The translations under genes and the position numbers were made by a program. This document shows positions 16,751-25,541 of a DNA stretch of 64,000 nucleotides, one piece after another (the stretch's first letter is position 1; every line of letters begins with the position of its first letter). The stretch spans positions 18,649 to 82,648 of the forward strand of contig JAVBPT010000003.1 of assembly GCA_031549455.1 (NCBI GenBank), given 5' to 3'. The DNA is from JAVBPT01 sp031549455 (GTDB taxonomy: Bacteria; Bacillota; Clostridia; Lachnospirales; JAKSVV01). The notes under the pieces were generated by a model, which saw only the letters and a program-made list of their open reading frames with translations, was not told the DNA's origin and did no database searches.

Positions 16751-18295
16751 ATGAGATTGATGAATAAGAGGCTTGGGATTGTTTTATTATTGATAGTGGT
16801 GATTTTTTTGACATCATGTCAGAAAACGGATTCCACAAAGACAAAAGGAGAGGGCAACAAAAATGAATCCGTAAAAGAGGTTGGGGGAGAAATAACGATC
16901 GCAACAAAGCACATCGATACTTTCAATCCAATTCAAAATAAAGACAAAGATATAGACCAGATGCTGGGTCTCATTTTTGATACACTTGTGAGAGTGGATG
17001 AAAACATGAACGTGCTTCCAAACTTGGCGGAGAGCTTTAAAATGGATAACGTGGGTGGTTCAATCGACGTGATCATCAGACAGGACATAAAATTTCATAA
17101 TGGAAAACCGCTACAAGTAGAAGACGTGATTTATACATTGGACACCATTAAAAGGGAAGCAGACGATAATTACTATAAAGCGATGACGGCAGACATAGGA
17201 AGCTATAAAAAGATTGATGATAAAACATTAAGAGTCTATCTAAGGCAAGCGCATGCAACGGCATCTTATGCGCTTTGTTTCCCGGTTTTATCCAGAGAGA
17301 CAACCAAGGATCATCCAGTCGGCACAGGCAGATATATGTTCGATACTATGTCGAGCATGCAGGAAGTGCTTCTAAAAAGAAACCCCGATTATTTTAATAA
17401 TCCGGCCTATATTGAAACCATTAAGGTAATGATTGTTCCAGATAAGAAGACAGCAATGCAAGCATTTAGGCAAAAACAGATCGATATCATGTTTACAGAT
17501 GATATGATTGCAGGACAGTATAAGAGCAATAAGTCGGTAACCATGGCAGAATATGCGACGATGTACTATGATTTCTTGGCTTTTAACTTCAACAATCCCA
17601 CACTATCAAATGCGGAGCTAAGAAGAGTTTTCGCACACTCAATTCATAAAGAAAAGATTGTTGCAGATGTATATTATGGATATGCAAAAGTGGCAGAAAC
17701 GCCAGTTCATCCAGACAGCTATCTCAATGCAAAAAGTACCACAGCTTATGAGTATGACACAGGACTTGCAAAAAGTTTATTAAAAAATCTAAATTTACCG
17801 GCGGAGAGCCTAGTATTTAACCTACTTGTAAACTCTGAAAACACAGAAAGAAAAGAGATTGCTCAGGTTATCAAAAACAATATGGCAAACATCGGCATCA
17901 CCATAAACATTGAGACCATCAATTTTAACGATTATACGGCTAGAGTGAATGCAAAAGATTTTGACCTACTTCTTGGTGGATGGCATTTAAATTTAAGTCA
18001 TGAGCTTGGCTTTGCCTTTCATAGTGATGAGGTGAGCAGAAAAAACTTTGGATCTTATCACTCAGATGAGATGAATGAGCTGCTACTCAAATCCTTTACG
18101 GAGATTGGGGAAGAGAAGCTAAAAGAAAATTATAGAAAATTACAAGAGTTTATTTCAAGAGACTTACCTTATATTAGTCTGGCGTTCAGAGAAAACGTTG
18201 GATATATTAATGCAGACAAGATCAATGGAACATTGAAGCCTCTTGAGCACAATAACTTTAATGGAATCGAAAATTTGACTATAAAAGTAAAATAA
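16751..18295 (+). CDS. Peptide-type ABC transporter solute-binding lipoprotein (family 5)
   Basis: 514 residues. Lipoprotein signal with lipobox Leu-Thr-Ser-Cys (Cys near 24), then an SBP family 5 body: Asn-Leu-Ala-Glu-Ser-Phe and Phe-His-Asn-Gly-Lys-Pro-Leu-x-x-Glu-Asp-Val near residues 95-125, as in OppA/DppA. It should capture peptides or similar ligands outside the membrane for import. No permease or ATPase genes are adjacent, so it is an orphan that may use a transporter encoded elsewhere. Two nearby ATG codons (16751 and 16760) are possible starts. Confidence 0.92.
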   Translation: MRLMNKRLGIVLLLIVVIFLTSCQKTDSTKTKGEGNKNESVKEVGGEITIATKHIDTFNPIQNKDKDIDQMLGLIFDTLVRVDENMNVLPNLAESFKMDNVGGSIDVIIRQDIKFHNGKPLQVEDVIYTLDTIKREADDNYYKAMTADIGSYKKIDDKTLRVYLRQAHATASYALCFPVLSRETTKDHPVGTGRYMFDTMSSMQEVLLKRNPDYFNNPAYIETIKVMIVPDKKTAMQAFRQKQIDIMFTDDMIAGQYKSNKSVTMAEYATMYYDFLAFNFNNPTLSNAELRRVFAHSIHKEKIVADVYYGYAKVAETPVHPDSYLNAKSTTAYEYDTGLAKSLLKNLNLPAESLVFNLLVNSENTERKEIAQVIKNNMANIGITINIETINFNDYTARVNAKDFDLLLGGWHLNLSHELGFAFHSDEVSRKNFGSYHSDEMNELLLKSFTEIGEEKLKENYRKLQEFISRDLPYISLAFRENVGYINADKINGTLKPLEHNNFNGIENLTIKVK

Positions 18296-18316
18296 GCTAA
18301 GGTTCTTAGCTCTTTT
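18296..18316 (+). terminator. Weak terminator after the solute-binding protein gene
   Basis: GCTAAG, 3-base loop, CTTAGC, then TCTTTT, directly after the stop codon. The short stem suggests partial termination. Confidence 0.5.
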
Positions 18317-18337
18317 GGTATAAGTTTGGAGGGGAAA

Positions 18338-18733
18338 ATGGACAAAGAAATCAAGAAAGAATATGTTTCAATTGATGAATATATTCTGGAGTTTCCGGGT
18401 GAGGTGCAGGACAAGATGCGAGAACTAAGGGAAATCATCCGGAAGGCGGCGCCCAAGGCGACAGAAAAAATAAGCTGGGCCATGCCAACTTTTTACTTGC
18501 ATGGGAACCTAGTGCATTTTGCTGCGCATAAAAGCCATATTGGATTTTATCCGGGAGCGAGTGGCGTAGAGGTTTTTTCTGATAGACTGCTAAAGTATAA
18601 GACCTCGAAGGGAGCCATTCAGTTTCCACTCAGTGAGCCTTTGCCTAAAAAGCTGATACAAGACATTGTAAAGTTTAGAGTGACTGAAAATATACAAAGC
18701 TTTGAAAAGAAGGAACAGAGGAGAAGAGGATGA
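18338..18733 (+). CDS. DUF1801 protein, frataxin-like (YdhG/Fra type)
   Basis: 131 residues from the ATG that follows GGAGGGG; an earlier TTG at 18326 has no site. The family pattern is clear: Ile-Asp-Glu-Tyr-Ile near the N-terminus, Ile-Arg-Lys-Ala-Ala-Pro-x-Ala-x-Glu-x-Ile-Ser-Trp-Ala-Met-Pro-Thr-Phe, and His-Ile-Gly-Phe-Tyr-Pro. Bacillus Fra (YdhG) is an iron chaperone for Fe-S and heme assembly; the role here is inferred from the family. Its last four bases overlap the PHP gene start (ATGA). Confidence 0.82.
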   Translation: MDKEIKKEYVSIDEYILEFPGEVQDKMRELREIIRKAAPKATEKISWAMPTFYLHGNLVHFAAHKSHIGFYPGASGVEVFSDRLLKYKTSKGAIQFPLSEPLPKKLIQDIVKFRVTENIQSFEKKEQRRRG

Positions 18734-19627
18734 TTGATCTACATACGCATACCACCTATTCAGATGGAACGTACAGCGTCAGAGAATTATTAATAGAGGC
18801 TGAAAAAGGCGGCCTGACAGCTCTTTCGATAACCGATCATAATTCAGTAGATGCATACAAAGAATTAGAAGTAGAGGAGATTAGAGATCTATTCTCAGGG
18901 AAGATAATACCAGGATGTGAGATTACAACCACCTACAACGGAGAAATAATAGAGGTTTTGGCTTACAATTTTGATTTAACAAGAATGGAAAAACTTTTGA
19001 GCGAGAACGTATTGGGCTTCAAAGAAAAACAGCAGCGTGAGTTTGACTTGATAAAGAGGCGTTTTGAGCAAATCGGTGTACGATTTAATATGGAGAATAT
19101 TGTTTTTGACTCAGAAAAAAACAGCAGCAGAAAGGCATTCCATAACGAGATTGTGAAGTATACAGAAAACAGATTCTTTTTTACATAAAGGTTCTATCAA
19201 CGCCGCGAGTCGATTTACACGGGATGAGGTATATAACCCGTTAAGTCCTCTCTACGTGGACGAGTCGTCCCTGTTCCCAACGCTTGAAAAGACGATTTCT
19301 ATTATCCACGAGTCAAATGGCCTTGCCTTTTTGGCACATTTATATGAATATTCAGCAACTGTTGCCAAAAGTTTAGAAGAGCTGATGGGGCATTATCTAT
19401 TTGATGGAATGGAATGTTATTATACAACCTTTAAGCCAGAACAAACGGCATTTCTGTCAAGTTATTGTGAAACACACAACCTATTCAAGAGTGGGGGTAG
19501 CGATTTTCATGGAAAAAACAAGGTGAACCATAATCTTGGAGTGGGCAGTGGAAGCTTAGAGGTTCAAGACCATTTAATTGAGGATTGGAAAACGAAGAAA
19601 TGTTCAAGGATGAATTCTAAATTTTAA
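18730..19627 (+). pseudogene. PHP-domain phosphoesterase, frameshifted
   Basis: The N-terminal part (to 19188) has the PHP metal motif Asp-Leu-His-Thr-His-Thr-Thr-Tyr-Ser-Asp-Gly-Thr at residues 3-14 and Ile-Thr-Asp-His-Asn. The C-terminal part (19189-19627) holds Phe-Leu-Ala-His-Leu and Gly-Gly-Ser-Asp-Phe-His-Gly, the remaining metal ligands. Removing one T from the T6 run at 19177-19182 joins them into one 298-residue frame (Arg-Phe-Phe-Leu-His-Lys-Gly across the join). Relatives (TrpH/RnmAM-like) hydrolyse nucleoside bisphosphates or short RNA ends. The single homopolymer change may be a sequencing error; if real, the product is cut before the last metal-binding motif. Confidence 0.8.
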
Positions 19628-19637
19628 CCGAAATGGC

Positions 19638-19666
19638 TTGAAATTATAATTAATCTATGATATGAT
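19638..19666 (+). promoter_or_regulatory. Sigma-A promoter of the rimP-nusA operon
   Basis: TTGAAA (19638-19643), 17-base spacer, TATGAT (19661-19666). The -10 box contains the first in-frame ATG of the rimP frame, so that ATG would not be on the transcript. Confidence 0.75.
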
Positions 19667-20168
19667 GATAATAACAGAAATATTGGTAGTAAATTACCAA
19701 TCTTTAATATATATAGAAGGAAAGCTTGAAAAAAAAGTAACAGAACTCATAGCAGGCTACATTGATAGCAAGGGATTCGAACTGGTGGATATAGAGTATG
19801 TAAAAGAGAATGTAGAATATTTCCTTCGGATTTTCATTGAAAAAGAAGGAGGCATCACATTAGATGATTGTGTCGATGTGACAAGGTACATCAACCCCAT
19901 ACTAGACGAAAAAGACTTCATTCAAAATGAGTATAGACTTCAGGTAAGTTCACCGGGTCTTGACCGGGCGTTGAAAAAAGAATCAGATTTTAAACGTTAC
20001 ACAGGACGCTTGGTGGAGGTCAAACTCTTTTCCAAATTAAATGGGGAAAAAGAGTTCAGCGGAACATTGTTGGGACTATTTGATGATGAGGTAAAAATAG
20101 AGGACAAAGAGATTTATACATTCAGACTAAAGGAGATCGCACTGATTAAATTGAAAGTAATAATGTAG
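19662..20168 (+). CDS. rimP: Ribosome maturation factor RimP, start uncertain
   Basis: The coordinates give the full open frame. The conserved protein begins near residue 22 (Lys-Lys-Val-Thr-Glu-Leu) and runs through Gly-Phe-Glu-Leu-Val-Asp-Ile-Glu, Asp-Asp-Cys-x-x-Val-Thr and the hallmark Val-Ser-Ser-Pro-Gly-Leu-Asp-Arg. RimP helps 30S assembly. The ATG at 19662 lies in the -10 box. The best start signal is a TTG at 19726 behind GAAGGA, but it is out of frame and stops at once; one more A in the A8 run (19729-19736) would put it in frame and give a normal-length protein. The frame has no good start as written. It heads the nusA-infB operon in the usual order. Confidence 0.85.
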   Translation: MMIITEILVVNYQSLIYIEGKLEKKVTELIAGYIDSKGFELVDIEYVKENVEYFLRIFIEKEGGITLDDCVDVTRYINPILDEKDFIQNEYRLQVSSPGLDRALKKESDFKRYTGRLVEVKLFSKLNGEKEFSGTLLGLFDDEVKIEDKEIYTFRLKEIALIKLKVIM

Positions 20169-20180
20169 GAGGATAAAAAA

Positions 20181-21212
20181 GTGAATCGTGAATTTATTGA
20201 AGCATTAGAACAAATTAGCAAAGAAAAAGACCTAAATCCAGATATCATTATAGAAGCGGTTGAGACATCTCTTGCAACGGCTTGTAGAAAGAACTTTGGT
20301 CAAACACACCAAGTGGATGTGGTGATCAGCAGAGAAACAGGCGAGATTAAGGTGTATGCTAAAAAAGAGGTAAAAGAAGCCATAGAGGATGAGCAAACGG
20401 ATATCCTAATAGAAGAGGCAAAAAAGTATAAGAGTAGACCGAAACTGGGGGATATTGTTTTAATCGAGGTAACGCCAAAAGATTTTGGTCGCGTCGCCGC
20501 CCAAACAGCAAAACAAGTGGTGATGCAAAAGTTACGGGAAGCGGAAAGAGAAAACATGTTTTCTGAGTTTTCGACGAAGGAGAGCGAACTAGCAAATGGG
20601 GTCATTCAAAAAGTGACGCCCGCTGGGATTTATATTAACCTTGGCAAGGCAGAAGCATTAATGCTTCCTAAAGATCAAGTGCCAACGGAGCAATATGATG
20701 TGAATAAAAGAATTAAGGTTCTCATTACAGAAGTGAGTCAAACCACAAAGGGGCCTCAAATTCTTGTATCCAGAAGCTCAGGGGATTTTGTAAAAAGGCT
20801 TTTTGAACAAGAAATTCCAGAAATCTTCGATGGAATTATCGAGATCAAAAAGATTGTTAGAGAACCTGGATCGAAGACCAAAATTGCGGTGATTAGTCAT
20901 GACAAAGATGTGGATCCAATGGGTGCATGTGTAGGAAAAAATAGCCAACGAATCAACATGATTTTAAATGAGCTGGAAGGGGAAAAAATTGATATTGTTC
21001 TATGGAATAAAGAGTTAAGTGAGTTTATTAAATCAGCCATAAGCCCTGCAAAAGTAGTAGACGTTAGAATATCGGACGACGAGAAATTGGCAGAGGTTAT
21101 TGTGGGAAGCAAGGAACTTTCACTGGCTATTGGAAAGAGCGGTCAAAACGCAAGAATGGCAGCCAAACTAGTGGGATGTAAGATTGATATTAAAGCCAAT
21201 GAAGAAGAGTAG
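20181..21212 (+). CDS. nusA: Transcription factor NusA
   Basis: 343 residues, GTG start behind AGGAGG. N-terminal RNA-polymerase-binding domain (about 1-125), S1 domain (about 130-200), then KH1 and KH2 domains (about 200-343; Gly-Ala-Cys-Val-Gly-Lys-Asn-Ser-Gln-Arg and Ala-Ile-Gly-Lys-Ser-Gly-Gln-Asn). It lacks the C-terminal acidic repeats of E. coli NusA, as is normal in Firmicutes. Controls pausing, termination and antitermination. 12 bases after rimP. Confidence 0.97.
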   Translation: MNREFIEALEQISKEKDLNPDIIIEAVETSLATACRKNFGQTHQVDVVISRETGEIKVYAKKEVKEAIEDEQTDILIEEAKKYKSRPKLGDIVLIEVTPKDFGRVAAQTAKQVVMQKLREAERENMFSEFSTKESELANGVIQKVTPAGIYINLGKAEALMLPKDQVPTEQYDVNKRIKVLITEVSQTTKGPQILVSRSSGDFVKRLFEQEIPEIFDGIIEIKKIVREPGSKTKIAVISHDKDVDPMGACVGKNSQRINMILNELEGEKIDIVLWNKELSEFIKSAISPAKVVDVRISDDEKLAEVIVGSKELSLAIGKSGQNARMAAKLVGCKIDIKANEEE

Positions 21213-21220
21213 GTGATACC

Positions 21221-21487
21221 ATGCAGAAGAAAATTCCTCTTAGAAAGTGCATTGGATGCGGAGAGATTAAACCTAAAAAAGAAATGATGCGCATTGTAAA
21301 AATGGAGAATAATGAGGTAAAGCTAGATAAAACAGGCAAGTTGAATGGTAGAGGAGCATATATTTGTAGCTTAGAATGCATAAAAAACCTAAAAAAGAAA
21401 AAGTTATTAGATAGAGCCTTCGAAATGAAAGTAAAAGAAGAAACATATGAAAACATAGAAAAGGATTTTACAAATGACAAAGATTGA
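21221..21487 (+). CDS. rnpM: RnpM (YlxR family, DUF448) RNA-binding protein
   Basis: 88 residues. Arg-Lys-Cys-Ile-Gly-Cys-Gly near the start and Gly-Arg-Gly-Ala-Tyr-Ile-Cys near residue 43 mark the YlxR family; Cys-x2-Cys and a later Cys-x4-Cys could bind metal. YlxR has been shown in Bacillus to bind and modulate RNase P RNA. Always found between nusA and infB in Firmicutes, as here. The stop overlaps the next gene by 14 bases. Confidence 0.93.
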   Translation: MQKKIPLRKCIGCGEIKPKKEMMRIVKMENNEVKLDKTGKLNGRGAYICSLECIKNLKKKKLLDRAFEMKVKEETYENIEKDFTNDKD

Positions 21488-21779
21488 TTCAATGATTAGC
21501 TTAGCAGCTAAATCGGGAAAGATAATCTCCGGTACTTCTCAAGTAATAGCTGAATCGAATAAAATCAAAAAGATGAGGCTAATCATTATAGCCACGGACA
21601 TAGAAGAGAGTACAAAAAAAGCGATAAAAGCGTTCATCGATAAAAACCATATTCCGTTTATAGAATATGGAACCAAATATGATTTGGGGCATTACATAGG
21701 TAAGAGCGAAAGAAGTATGATTGCAATATTGGATGAAAACTTCGCTAGAGAGATTTTAAAACTAAACGAAAGGTCGTGA
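21474..21779 (+). CDS. YlxQ, L7Ae-family RNA-binding protein
   Basis: 101 residues with the L7Ae/L30e/Gadd45 fold: Leu-Ala-Ala-Lys-Ser-Gly-Lys-Ile-Ile-Ser-Gly-Thr near 9-20, then Ile-Ile-Ala-Thr-Asp. Such proteins bind kink-turn RNA; the Firmicute YlxQ role is not established. The gene overlaps rnpM and sits four bases before infB, so it is translationally linked to both. Confidence 0.9.
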   Translation: MTKIDSMISLAAKSGKIISGTSQVIAESNKIKKMRLIIIATDIEESTKKAIKAFIDKNHIPFIEYGTKYDLGHYIGKSERSMIAILDENFAREILKLNERS

Positions 21780-21783
21780 TGAT

Positions 21784-23907
21784 GTGACGAAGAAAAGAGT
21801 ACATGAACTTGCAAAGGAATTGGATACAAATAGCAAGGAGCTAATCGCCAAATTAAAGGAGATCGGGATTGAGGTAACCAATCATATGTCCACTATGTCT
21901 GATGGCGAGGTGACCAAAGCGATGAGGATGCTTGCCCCCAAAAAAGAGGTCAAACCAGTAGTGGAGAAAAAGCCAAAGGAAGAGGCACCTAAAAAAGAAA
22001 CGGTTGAGCCTCAAAAAATCGAGAAGAAAGTAGAACGTCCCGCATTAGCTCATAAGGGGCAAAAGCCACTCCCAAAGATTGACCTTAGTAGGAATGAACT
22101 GAAGAAGTATGTCAAAAAGAGAACGGAAGAGGAAGAAATTGTAGAAGAGATTCCGATTGTAATTGTACCAGAAAATATGATGGTAAATGAATTTGCGTCT
22201 AAAATCGGAAAATCGACGGTAGATGTAATTAAAACGTTGATGGGTTTTGGAATTTTTGCCAATATCAATCAAACCATTGATTTTGATATGGCTTCTAAGG
22301 TGGCTGATAAATTTGAGATTTTACTTGAAAAAGAACAGGAGCAAAATATTGAAGAGCTTCTTTATACAGAGGACGAAATGTCTGAAAATGAGGATAAAGA
22401 AGAACCTCGTTCACCAATCGTCGTGGTGATGGGACACGTTGACCATGGAAAAACTTCTCTTCTTGATGCAATGAGATTATCCAATGTGGCTGTTGGAGAA
22501 CATGGTGGGATTACCCAACATATTGGTGCTTCTGAAATAGAACATCAAGGGAAAAAGATCACATTTTTAGATACGCCAGGGCATGAGGCCTTTACGGCGA
22601 TGAGACTCAGAGGAGCCAAGGTGACGGATATCGCGATCTTGGTTGTTGCTGCGGATGACGGTGTAATGCCTCAAACCATTGAAGCAATTGACCATGCTAA
22701 AGTGGCGGGCATACCAATTATTGTAGCGATTAATAAGATTGATAAACCGGAAGCCAACATAGAAAGAGTAAAGCAGGAGTTGACAAACTATGGCATTGTA
22801 TCCGAAGAATGGGGAGGAGACAACATCTGTGTTCCTGTATCCGCCAAAGGGAAGATCGGGATCAGCGAACTGCTAGACACCATTCTTTTGGTAGCGGAGA
22901 TGCAACAATTAAAGACAAGGGGACTTGGACCTGCCAAGGGAACGGTTATTGAGGCCAAGTTAGATAAAAACAAAGGGGTTATTGCCACATTGCTTGTAGA
23001 AAAAGGAATCCTTAATCTTGGAGATGCTATTTTTGCAGGGATTGCTTCTGGAAATGCAAGAGTGATGATCAATCATCTGGGCAAAAGAATTAAGAGCGCA
23101 GGACCCAGCACGCCGGTTGAGATTATGGGATTATCTGAAGTGCCAGAAGCGGGCGAAACATTCTATGTGACCAAAGATGAAAGGAAAGCAAGAGAACTTT
23201 CAGAAAAAGCAAAATTAAAGGGAAGAGAAAAGAAATTATATAACGCCCATGCAAATATCTCTCTGGATTCTTTATTCTCACAAATTCAATCCGGGGAAGT
23301 GAAGAAACTAAATCTGATTATTAAAGCAGACGTACAGGGATCTGTTGAGGCGGTAAGACAAAGTCTAGAGAAACTATCCAACGAAGAGGTGATTGTTTCG
23401 GTGGTGAGAGGAGCCACGGGAGCCATAACAGAATCAGATGTGATGCTTGCTTGTGCTTCGAATGCGATTATTATTGGATTCAATATTAGACCACAACCAA
23501 ATGTGATCGAAATGGCCGAAGAAAGCAAGGTGGATATAAAACTTTATAGAATCATTTATGAAGCAATTGAGGAAATTGGAGCGGCGATGCGTGGAATGCT
23601 TGCCAAAAAATATAAAGAAAAGGTATTAGGACACGCAGAAGTGCGAAGCATATTCAAGGCTTCAAGCGTCGGCAGTATCGCAGGCTGTTTTGTAATCGAT
23701 GGATCTATTCATAAAAGCAATGATGTGAGGCTGGTAAGAGATGGTGTGATCGTTTATGAAGGAAAAATTGAGTCACTCAAAAGGTTCAAAGAGGATGCAA
23801 AAGAGGTAAAGACAGGTTTTGAATGCGGTATTCTATTAGAAAAATTTAACGATATAAAGGAGAATGACGTCATTGAGGCATTTACAATGGAAGAGGTTAA
23901 AGAGTGA
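21784..23907 (+). CDS. infB: Translation initiation factor IF-2
   Basis: 707 residues, GTG start. Two IF2 N-terminal domains (about 3-50 and 135-185), a short charged linker, GTPase with P-loop Gly-His-Val-Asp-His-Gly-Lys-Thr near 216 and Asn-Lys-Ile-Asp further on, then domains II-IV (Ala-Asp-Val-Gln-Gly-Ser-Val-Glu-Ala in domain III). It brings initiator tRNA to the 30S subunit. Four bases separate it from ylxQ and it overlaps rbfA. Confidence 0.98.
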   Translation: MTKKRVHELAKELDTNSKELIAKLKEIGIEVTNHMSTMSDGEVTKAMRMLAPKKEVKPVVEKKPKEEAPKKETVEPQKIEKKVERPALAHKGQKPLPKIDLSRNELKKYVKKRTEEEEIVEEIPIVIVPENMMVNEFASKIGKSTVDVIKTLMGFGIFANINQTIDFDMASKVADKFEILLEKEQEQNIEELLYTEDEMSENEDKEEPRSPIVVVMGHVDHGKTSLLDAMRLSNVAVGEHGGITQHIGASEIEHQGKKITFLDTPGHEAFTAMRLRGAKVTDIAILVVAADDGVMPQTIEAIDHAKVAGIPIIVAINKIDKPEANIERVKQELTNYGIVSEEWGGDNICVPVSAKGKIGISELLDTILLVAEMQQLKTRGLGPAKGTVIEAKLDKNKGVIATLLVEKGILNLGDAIFAGIASGNARVMINHLGKRIKSAGPSTPVEIMGLSEVPEAGETFYVTKDERKARELSEKAKLKGREKKLYNAHANISLDSLFSQIQSGEVKKLNLIIKADVQGSVEAVRQSLEKLSNEEVIVSVVRGATGAITESDVMLACASNAIIIGFNIRPQPNVIEMAEESKVDIKLYRIIYEAIEEIGAAMRGMLAKKYKEKVLGHAEVRSIFKASSVGSIAGCFVIDGSIHKSNDVRLVRDGVIVYEGKIESLKRFKEDAKEVKTGFECGILLEKFNDIKENDVIEAFTMEEVKE

Positions 23908-24275
23908 GAGAAAACAGAAGGTTGATTAAGATCAACGAGGAAATCAAAAGAGAACTAAACGAAATTGTAAACTATCGACTCAAAGATCCAAGGGTAAATG
24001 GTCTCATTACCATATCCAAAGTGGACACCACAAACGACCTAAAGTATTCAACGATTTATGTGAGTATTTATAATGTGCCAGAGGAAGAGAAAAAGGCGGT
24101 TCTAGAAGCCATTGTCAATTCAAAGGGGTTTATTAGAAAGGAGATTGCAAGAGAAATTAATCTGCGGATCACCCCGGAATTAAACTTCAAACTAGACACC
24201 ACGCTGGACTACGCGAGCCATATGGAGGAGATTTTTAATAAAATTAAGAAAGAAGAAAAAGGAAGTAATGAATAA
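23904..24275 (+). CDS. rbfA: Ribosome-binding factor A
   Basis: 123 residues, GTG start overlapping the infB stop (GTGA). KH-like fold: Arg-Leu-x-x-Ile-Asn-Glu-Glu-Ile-Lys-Arg-Glu-Leu, Leu-Lys-Asp-Pro-Arg, then Leu-Arg-x-x-Pro-Glu-Leu-x-Phe. Needed for late 30S assembly and cold adaptation. Confidence 0.96.
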   Translation: MRENRRLIKINEEIKRELNEIVNYRLKDPRVNGLITISKVDTTNDLKYSTIYVSIYNVPEEEKKAVLEAIVNSKGFIRKEIAREINLRITPELNFKLDTTLDYASHMEEIFNKIKKEEKGSNE

Positions 24276-25233
24276 TTCTTTTGTGGAAATCAAAGAACAA
24301 ATAGAAAAGGCCAACAGGGTCTTAATTGCGGGGCATAAAAATCCAGATGGAGATTGCATTGGTTCAACCATCGCAATGGGCTTAAAACTAATGGAACTTG
24401 GGAAAGAGGTAACTTTATACACCAAGAGCATCCCAGAAGAGTATTATATCTTAAAGGGAGCGGAACAGTATACGTCGTGCATTGAAGAGGTATATGATAC
24501 GGTAATTGTACTAGATTGTGCGGATATGGAGAGATTGGAGATAAAGGATCAGCTGTATAATGCAAAAACCACAATTAGCATGGATCACCATATCAACAAT
24601 CCCAATTTTGCAGACTTTAATTATGTGGAAGAGACTTCCTCGGCAACTTCTGAAATCGTCTTTTTATTTCTGAAAGAGATGTATGGAGAAATCAGTTCAG
24701 AGATTGCATCAGCGCTCTATGCAGGAATTATATCAGATACAGGATTGTTTCAAAATAAGAATACCACAGCAAGGACACATAGGGTTGTGGCAGAATTAAT
24801 GGATTATAAAGTGGATTTTACCCAAATTATTGATAAACTCTTTCATGTAAAAACATTTACAGAAACCAAACTCATCGGGAAGGCGATTAAAAATGCAGAG
24901 ATTTTTTTTGGCGGCAAAGTGATTTTGTCTACTTTAAGTTTGGCGGAAATTGTAGAAGAAAGCGCCAAGCCCAATGAAACGAGCAACATCATCAATGTAT
25001 TAAGGGAAGTGCAAGGAACAGAGATGGCCATCTTTATTTACGAACCGCTTCCAAACAATGTAAAAATTAGTCTAAGGTGTAATGAACCTTATAATGTGTA
25101 TGAGATTGCGACCCAATTTGGTGGAGGAGGGCATATTTTAGCGGCTGGAGCAATTGTTAAAACGAGTCTACAGGAGGCGAAGGAAATGATGATCTCTTTG
25201 GTGGAAAAGCAACTAAATGAGGTGAAGAAATGA
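24268..25233 (+). CDS. nrnA: DHH/DHHA1 phosphoesterase, nanoRNase/pAp phosphatase
   Basis: 321 residues. DHH domain: Gly-His-Lys-Asn-Pro-Asp-Gly-Asp-Cys-Ile-Gly-Ser near residue 21, then Asp-Cys-Ala-Asp and the name-giving Asp-His-His. The C-terminal DHHA1 domain has Gly-Gly-Gly-Gly-His near residue 285. NrnA degrades 2-5 nt RNA and dephosphorylates pAp with manganese. It commonly follows rbfA in Firmicutes; it overlaps rbfA by eight bases. Confidence 0.95.
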   Translation: MNNSFVEIKEQIEKANRVLIAGHKNPDGDCIGSTIAMGLKLMELGKEVTLYTKSIPEEYYILKGAEQYTSCIEEVYDTVIVLDCADMERLEIKDQLYNAKTTISMDHHINNPNFADFNYVEETSSATSEIVFLFLKEMYGEISSEIASALYAGIISDTGLFQNKNTTARTHRVVAELMDYKVDFTQIIDKLFHVKTFTETKLIGKAIKNAEIFFGGKVILSTLSLAEIVEESAKPNETSNIINVLREVQGTEMAIFIYEPLPNNVKISLRCNEPYNVYEIATQFGGGGHILAAGAIVKTSLQEAKEMMISLVEKQLNEVKK

Positions 25234-25538
25234 TTGAACTAGCCAAGGTACAAAAGATGGTGTATCAAAATAAACTGGACAAGGGCTTCAATGTGACAGA
25301 TGTGAACAAAGAATTTTGTCTTACATATGGGGAGCTTGCTGAGGCGTATGAGGCATGGAGAAAGAAGAAAGAGGACCTGGGCGAAGAATTTGCCGATGTG
25401 ATAATTTATGTTCTAGGGATGTGCGAAATGCTTGGGATTGATATGGAACAGGAATTGGTTGCAAAAATTGAAAAGAATAAGCATAGAATATATAGAGAGG
25501 TAGATGGAGTGAACACAAGGGTAAGTGAGGGAGGTTAA
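25230..25538 (+). CDS. MazG-like nucleotide pyrophosphohydrolase
   Basis: 102 residues. All-alpha NTP-PPase pattern: Tyr-Gly-Glu-Leu-Ala-Glu-Ala-Tyr-Glu-Ala near 31-40 and Glu-Glu-Phe-Ala-Asp-Val-Ile-Ile-Tyr near 50-58, giving the Glu-x2-3-Glu and Glu-x2-Asp magnesium ligands. It should hydrolyse a (d)NTP to the monophosphate; the substrate is unknown. It overlaps nrnA by four bases, in the place where truB often lies in other genomes. Confidence 0.8.
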   Translation: MIELAKVQKMVYQNKLDKGFNVTDVNKEFCLTYGELAEAYEAWRKKKEDLGEEFADVIIYVLGMCEMLGIDMEQELVAKIEKNKHRIYREVDGVNTRVSEGG

Positions 25539-25541
25539 TAT

